DNA of 23,519 nt from Priapulus caudatus (Eukaryota; Priapulida; Priapulimorpha; Priapulimorphida; Priapulidae): positions 511,701-535,219 of the forward strand of contig NW_014577068.1 in assembly GCF_000485595.1 (NCBI RefSeq), written 5' to 3'. Shown piece by piece: positions 18,386 to 23,519 of the stretch. The translations under genes were made by a program, and so were the position numbers. Each line of letters begins with the position of its first letter. Within the stretch, counting starts at the first letter, position 1. Under the pieces are notes generated by a model, which saw only the letters and a list, made by a program, of their open reading frames with translations, searched no databases and was not told the DNA's origin.

Positions 18386-21384
18386 ACTGCCATTCTACTT
18401 CAGCTCCTTGATGTTTGGCTCCTCACTGTTTCCTGTTCTTGCATTATGTACTTATCTTGCTTTCATAAAAAACTATGAACTCGTTTATAGTCTACTAAGT
18501 CCTTCTATATAGTCTGGTAACTCCCAGTTTAACTTTTTTAAATATCTACACGGTTGTGTGCGTGCGTGCATGCGTGCTAGCGACAACAGTAAGTGACTTC
18601 GAAATGTTGGCAGATTTTTTCATCGCGTGCTTGAATTCTTTCATCAAGAACAAAAAAATAGAAAGCATTGATAGTATAGTCTGACAAAAAAACAGATGAT
18701 TGGTTGTTCAGTTGTTTGTTTTTCGCGTATTTGATTGGTTCGTTCGTTTGTTAGTAAAGAAATGACTAAGTTACTTAGGTATATATAGCTTCCAAGTCAT
18801 AACAATTAACATGGTTGCTGCCAGGACCTCTGCTAATTAATTATAAAACCCTTTCACCCATGATATTGTAGTTCCTTGAATGAAATCGTTTATGAATCGT
18901 ATATTGCTAGTCTGGGATTTTATATTCGCCTGCAATTAAAAATTAACCAAATTCCTGCTGCAGATCTTTGTATACCTTCATTTATTGTGTTTTGCATCAG
19001 TTTCATTTGAAACCCGGCATTTAACTTTGTTTATACATTGACGCATTTCACAGTGACGCAAAGGTGATTTCTACATGCACAAGGGAAAGTGGAGCATGTA
19101 CGAGTATTTTATTTACCCAGTCAGTACTGATACGGGTGCTCGCGTGTACTTTTACTTCTGGGTTAATGAGCTGAACAGTTGAGATAAGATATCTCGAAAA
19201 ACGAAAGTGGGACGATTCTCAGGACACACGCTGGGTAACTTGAAATAGTTATACTAAGCGCAAGACTTACACAGTATCACATATTGTGTGTAATGGTCTA
19301 CACCCACTTATATTTTTCTGTATTTATCGTAAAAACATTAGTTTCTGGCTAATTGAGTGGAAATCGGTTTTGGTTGGTTATTTGTCCCGCGGGGTGTTGC
19401 TTAACCAAACACACAGTAGACAATTTTGTTGTAATATATGTCAGAAACATCAATTTTAACTATAATTAGTTGTGTGCGTTAGGCCAACAACATGAAACAT
19501 ATTCTCCTAACAATTTTCATTGAGGTATGTCACGGAACACGTATATATATACAAAACAGTCATGTCAAGGTCTGGAGTCAGCTTAGCCGTACAGCAGTCC
19601 AAGACGAAAACCGTTGTACCTCACTCATTGCGTTTCAATCAGCGTGCACCTTGGGGTCACGTAAGTCTCAAATTGTGCAAGAGGTAAAATGTTTGCTGTG
19701 TGCACTGAACGAAGACAGAAACTGGCAAATAATTATTCTGTCGTATTTCAACAAACACCCGCGTTGAACGTAACAAAAACAAAGCCAAATGTAACTATTG
19801 TATCACGACAAAAGTCTGCTGTGCACAATGGGCTTCTTGTGCAAGGCAGTTATCATGAAAATATCTTGTGCTAGTGGTTAGGTCGTTTTGCAGGGATTGA
19901 TGAATTGCTTGACTAAAAGCAACCGATAATAGATTCTGAATTTGCAAACGGTTGCAACAAGGAAATTTATTCAGAAAGCTGTCAAACGATTGTAAAACTC
20001 GCGCATGCATATACACGCATTCAAAATTATCCAAATCTCATTTTGATGATTTGCAAGCAGCAGCTAAATATCTCAGATACTGCAAATGGCTGCAGTAGCT
20101 TAACCAAGCTGTGCAGTCAGCAATCACATATATGCTGAATGCACAGCATTCACCTGGTTGTGGTTGTAGTAATCACTCATCACGCTAAAAAGGCTGCAGA
20201 CCTGTATGAAATATGAAATTATTATTCATGAAAATCACAATCTCTTGTGAAAGGTGTATCGTTAAAATATTTTCCACACGAAATATTCACACTGTAAATA
20301 ATGTGCACACACTAGCAGTTAGTTGAGGCACTGATTAAGTAACAAGTTAAAAACGGTAGGATATGATATTTTATGTCATAATGTTTAAAATTTAATTCAC
20401 TTATTACTAGAAGAATGTAATGGATATTATAATGTAATGTAATGCTAATATATATATAAGTAAGCATATAATTTTTTTTTGCTTATTTGAAACTTTGTTG
20501 AAATTTAATTCGTGCATTCACTCATTCATTGTTGCAAGTTAAAGTAAGTTTGATATTTTTTTAAACTGACTACCACCTGTTTTGCTATTCTAAGGCATTA
20601 TGTCTTCAAGAATGCTAGGATACCATATAACATGCCCAACTAATAAAATACAAGGTCTAGATAAGAAAACTTCAGGATTTAAAACAATTAAATATTCACT
20701 GACATTTCATGTAGGACTCTCTGATTTTTCTATCTGAACTTTTCTATCATGCCTACTTCAGCATATAATTGAACATATGGTCGGTTTAAATTTTAATTGC
20801 AGGTCTTTGCAAAATTGATTGTCATTGTTTTGTGGGGAAAATTGCTGTTAACATAGGTTGAGTTACCTGCTGGCTAGAGTACTTAGACACAGTTACAGCC
20901 GATTTAGATTTTAAGTCGGGGACCTCTCATGCACGTCTATAAAATGGCTTTAACTGCAGATTTACGATGCCTGACTATAACATTAAACTTTTCAGATCAA
21001 TTTTTCGTTGGTTATGTTCACAATTTTTACAAGCTTGCCTAATATATGTAGCAAATGTTGTTTATCATTGCAATTATGAGTTACCGTGGTTAGTAATGTA
21101 CTTTGCTGACTGTTTTGGATATATCTACCTCAGTAATTATACCTATGATGTAGCATGAGTAAATCTCATGGTTCTCTTTTAATGTAAAAGATGTATTACT
21201 ACTACCCAATGTCAGTAATTCTATATGAATTACACAACCTCTGTCTGCCAATAAAAATTTTAATTTTAGCACATTGCATTCCACATGAACTACTTTAAAA
21301 TAATAATTGTTCAAATTGAAATACATCCAACGATTATTAATACTTTGTGGTATAATTATTCTTATATTCTCACCTATTAGTGGA

Positions 21385-21480
21385 TGCTACTAATTACATG
21401 CACTTGAAAATTACCAAAAATTTGTTATAGTATAACAAATTAATGACACCACAGAGACACAAGTGCATCTAATTTTAGCA
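21385..21480. repeat. Compound palindrome, probable tiny MITE
   Basis: Outer arms TGCTACTAATTACATGCACTTG (21385-21406; given only as a position guide, key core ATGCACTTG) and CAAGTGCATCTAATTTTAGCA (21460-21480) pair with one gap and one or two mismatches. Centred between them is a perfect palindrome, TTTGTTATA-g-TATAACAAA (21421-21439). The nested design over 96 bp resembles a very short terminal-inverted-repeat element. I see no clear target duplication. Confidence 0.55.
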
Positions 21481-21531
21481 AGATATAAGTAAAAAAGATG
21501 TTAAAGTAATATTTACAGGGAACCTGTCTAA

Positions 21532-22332
21532 AGCTAGGTTCACACTGGCGATTTTTGTCGTACAATCGAGAAATTTACGCGATTTTCAGAGATTTTTCAA
21601 TTTCCCAACTCAAAATCGCTAGTGTGAACAGAAAAGTTGATGTTAAGAAGTTGGAAAATTGATTTCACTTTGTCATGAAATCGTAGAAGCGCTGCGTGCT
21701 GATTGACCAGTTCCTACATGTAAAAATAGTTTTGCGTCATCTCTGTCGCGGCAGCACATGATACAGAAAATGGCACCGCAAGTCGCTCAGCAGGAGGTAG
21801 TGCCAGTCTCAGACGTGTATCATGTTTTCTTATAAAATGCTCGATTTTTAACATTATGGCATCAAATTGAGCCTTATTCATCCGGGAAAAATTTCTATAG
21901 CTCCGTTCGTCCTCGTTCATAATTTCTGGGAGTAAATGACTGAATGGCCCGCATTCATCACGCCTGGCTATATCCACGGCCTTGTCTAAGCTGTCCTCTT
22001 TTCCCTTCTTTTTCTCTTTTTTTTTTTTTATAATACAGGCTATAATAAGGATTATCAGGGATAATGCCTCTTCTTCATCCATACTGCTTAGAACTGTTTT
22101 AGAACTGTTACTGGTTTGTCTACAGCATATCAGATGGCCATGACCTCATAATTGACCTCTAAACTATTAATAGTCTGGTTTATCACCAACTTTCAAAGAC
22201 AAAAGTCTATAGTGTGAAGAGATATTACTGAAAGATTTCTTGATAAGAAATTGAAAATTTTTACAGAAGATTTTGAAAGATTTTACTTCTAAGATTTTCA
22301 AAGACAAAAAATTGCCAGTGTGAACCCTAGCT
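21532..22332. mobile_element. PIF/Harbinger DNA transposon, internally deleted
   Basis: Terminal inverted repeats AGCTAGGTTCACACTGGCGA (21532-21551) and its near-complement, ending TTGCCAGTGTGAACCCTAGCT (last base 22332; key core CCAGTGTGAAC), differ by one extra base and a few substitutions. TAA lies on each outer side (21529-21531 and 22333-22335), the 3-bp TWA target duplication typical of PIF/Harbinger. The left end also folds on itself: GTTCACACTGGCGATTTT (21538-21555) and AAAATCGCTAGTGTGAAC (21612-21629) differ at one base. The interior keeps only the start of a transposase on the - strand, so the element cannot move by itself. Confidence 0.85.
21714..22082 (-). pseudogene. Harbinger-type transposase, N-terminal fragment
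   Basis: Transposases of this family (HARBI1-like, DDE_Tnp_4 nuclease) cut and paste the element. The 122-residue frame has an acidic start, a hydrophobic stretch (residues 7-18) and a lysine-rich stretch (19-28). Residues 45-103 resemble the conserved region before the nuclease domain: LLPEI (50-54), DERSYRNFSRM (58-68), QFDAIM (72-77), KHDTRLR (86-92) and ERLAV (99-103). After LAV the expected run leading into the catalytic core is replaced by unrelated residues and a stop. The DDE residues and all of the C-terminal two thirds are missing. The family call is from remembered motif pattern. It sits between the element's inverted repeats, which supports it independently. Confidence 0.75.
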
Positions 22333-22428
22333 TAAACCTGTTCCTGATGTCAATCTTGCGAAATTCTCAGTTGCGAGAATCATGTGACATCTTCAAAGCT
22401 CGTGGTTCCAATAGTTGCATATATATTT

Positions 22429-22454
22429 ACCTCCGCCAGGGGCTTGGCGGAGGT
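22429..22454. repeat. Perfect 10-bp hairpin starting a CCTCCGCC-type fold-back repeat
   Basis: ACCTCCGCCA-ggggct-TGGCGGAGGT, followed by TATGTTTTCACCGGCG. I recognise this opening as a widespread dispersed repeat of marine invertebrate genomes. The rest of the usual element is not obvious, as sequence changes near 22500, so it is probably truncated. Confidence 0.55.
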
Positions 22455-22560
22455 TATGTTTTCACCGGCGTGTGTTTAGCTCGTCTGAAGCGCCCTGAAC
22501 CACCTGCTAAGAGCAAATAACTTTTAGCTTCGGGCTAAGTATTTTTCGACCTTTTATACT

Positions 22561-22607
22561 GGGGTTATCGTCGCTTCTAGGTCCAGACCTGAAGGCGGGA
22601 TAACCCC
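22561..22607. repeat. Long three-tier hairpin
   Basis: Outer stem GGGGTTATC/GATAACCCC (9 bp, perfect), middle stem CGCTTC/GAAGGCG (6 bp with one bulged G) and inner stem AGGTC/GACCT, together covering nearly the whole 47 nt. Such extended pairing is unlikely in random sequence. Whether it acts as RNA structure or is a transposon relic is unknown. Confidence 0.75.
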
Positions 22608-22637
22608 ATATAGGGATGACCCTTTTATAGCCTGCGA

Positions 22638-22681
22638 CACGACTTTAGAGCGCCGCTTCAGAAGGCCGGGCTAAAGTCGTG
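22638..22681. repeat. Hairpin with 11-bp perfect outer stem
   Basis: CACGACTTTAG (22638-22648) pairs exactly with CTAAAGTCGTG (22671-22681). The interior, GCCGCTTC-a-GAAGGCCGG, can pair further and closely resembles the CGCTTC/GAAGGCG tier of the preceding hairpin, which suggests a shared origin. Confidence 0.75.
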
Positions 22682-22682
22682 C

Positions 22683-23308
22683 GAGTATATAAACGGGTAT
22701 AAATAAGGACTAAGCCCGCTTTCTCTACGATACTCCCTGAGGCCGAGATATTGGAGCGTATAGATCATGCTCCCACAGGCCCCACGCTGCCCATCGCATC
22801 CACAATATTCACTATCCTCTCGCTTTGGGTCGCCTATCGTTGTTCCGTCGCCGCTCTGGAGCGCATGAAATTGATGTCATCAGGGCATTAGCCGCTGCTA
22901 GGAGAAGAATAATGGGAGATGCACAGGGCATAAGGCGATGCCCCTGAATAGTCACCGATGAAACCGATGAAACGGACCGTTCATCGTCATAAGTTAGTCC
23001 GGCGGAAAAACCAGAACTCTCGACGAAGCGATGCTTTTCTAACGCGCAAAAGCGCGAAAGGATATGAATATTGTGGATGCCAAAGCGCCGTGAGGGCCTG
23101 GGGAGGCGAGAGCTTTAACGAGCCAATATCTCAGCCTAGGAGTATCGTATATGACAAGCGGCTGGTTCTTGTTTTAGAGATCAAAGAATCTCGAACTGTG
23201 CAAGCAAAGTAAATAAATATGCGGGAAATAGCAACTATGCTCCGTGCGTTTTTCCCGTGTGTATATCACTCTAGGTGTCTTATTAGCTCTGATTAAATGC
23301 AATTTGGT
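22683..23308. other. Unassigned stretch after the hairpin cluster
   Basis: TATATAAAC (22686-22694) and TATAAATAAGG (22698-22708) are TATA-box-like and follow the hairpins directly. Small structured words come later: a direct repeat, ACCGATGAA twice (22956-22973), an imperfect palindrome around CGGACCGTTCATCG (22974-22988), and CGCGCAAAAGCGCG (23043-23056). The longest open frame, an 84-codon basic frame at 22958-23212, has no recognisable domain. The base composition is richer in CpG than the flanking intron, so this may be part of an unidentified mobile element. Confidence 0.4.
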
Positions 23309-23519
23309 GGCACACGCATCGAGCTTGGTGCACGTGCGGTGCACTAAGTAGCTGTATTGTGCTTTGGTGCACAGTGCGTGCACGCGTATCGCTGTCTTTG
23401 GTGCACGTGCGTGCACAGCGTATCGTGGCTTTGGTGTCACGGCGTGCACGCGTATCGTGAATTTGTGCAAGCGGGTGCGTGCACGTGTATCGTGCTTTGT
23501 GGCACGTGCGTGCACGCAT
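23309..23519. repeat. GTGCACGTGCGTGCACGCG minisatellite at right edge
   Basis: Units of about 31-34 bp, roughly GGTGCACGTGCGTGCACGCG then TATCGTGCTTT. At least six occur before the window ends, with single-base variation between units. The first 22 bases of a unit alternate purine and pyrimidine throughout and contain CACGTG and GTGCAC palindromes. The array continues beyond the window, so its total length is unknown. Confidence 0.85.

Larger units (their letters stand above)
15700..21384 (+). other. CELF intron, left part; no second exon found
   Basis: I searched by eye for the KGCCFVTF (RNP1) continuation of RRM1 and did not find it on the + strand. Apart from the repeats listed separately, this is AT-rich unique sequence. 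It contains a small 9-bp inverted repeat, ACTAGTATT/AATACTAGT (16642-16650 and 16677-16685), around a cluster of GCAATAC motifs. A GTGCGTGCGTGCATGCGTGC run lies at about 18556-18577. The open frames at 18279-18512, 19492-19767 and 19795-20034 have no family signature. Confidence 0.6.

Noticed and set aside
19492-19767. 91-codon frame in the CELF intron
   Set aside because: No family motif; length is within chance expectation for this much sequence.
22958-23212. 84-codon basic open frame
   Set aside because: No recognisable domain, ordinary chance length, and no splice or start context that favours it.
23309-23519. Telomere or subtelomeric array
   Set aside because: The unit has no TTAGGG-type motif and is simply a GTGC-rich minisatellite at the window edge.

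Overview
This is eukaryotic DNA, most likely from a marine invertebrate. It has one recognisable protein-coding exon with spliceosomal splice sites, many simple and tandem repeats, cut-and-paste DNA transposon remnants, and fold-back elements of a kind I associate with marine deuterostome or lophotrochozoan genomes. I cannot name the species. There are no bacterial operons, tRNA genes, rRNA genes or CRISPR arrays.

Layout: 1-215 is a degenerate minisatellite of about 26-29 bp units. 216-1258 has no recognisable gene. 1259-2086 holds two non-autonomous DNA transposons of one family, with hAT-like ends CAGGGTTCTCC, placed end to end in a TA-rich tract. 2031-8152 and 8153-14099 are two tandem copies of one unit of about 6 kb (copies A and B). 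Each unit carries, in order, a fold-back element, about 2 kb of AT-rich non-coding DNA, a CpG-rich block, a GC-rich 51-bp minisatellite of about 17-18 units and a (GTGC)n microsatellite. The copies differ by many single-base indels and by several larger indels. One stretch is unrelated between them: 2769-3249 in A against 8936-9089 in B. 14137-15440 is a 1.3-kb CT-rich tract, followed by a TA repeat.

The only confident gene piece is an exon at 15520-15699 on the + strand. It encodes the start of a CELF1/2 (CUGBP/Bruno-like) RNA-binding protein: an acidic-proline N terminus and the first half of RRM1, ending in a phase-1 AAAG|gtaagt donor. The RNP1 half of RRM1 is not found downstream, so the next intron runs more than 7.8 kb, through the right edge of the window.

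That putative intron (15700-23519) contains an (AAT)n microsatellite, pyrimidine-rich stretches, several hairpins, a small palindromic element, and a PIF/Harbinger element (21532-22332) that keeps an N-terminal transposase fragment on the - strand. It also contains a cluster of strong hairpins (22429-22682) and a Z-DNA-prone minisatellite that runs off the right end. The many one-base differences between copies A and B suggest unpolished long-read sequence. The larger indels show that two really different templates are present, either tandem paralogues or two haplotypes joined in assembly.
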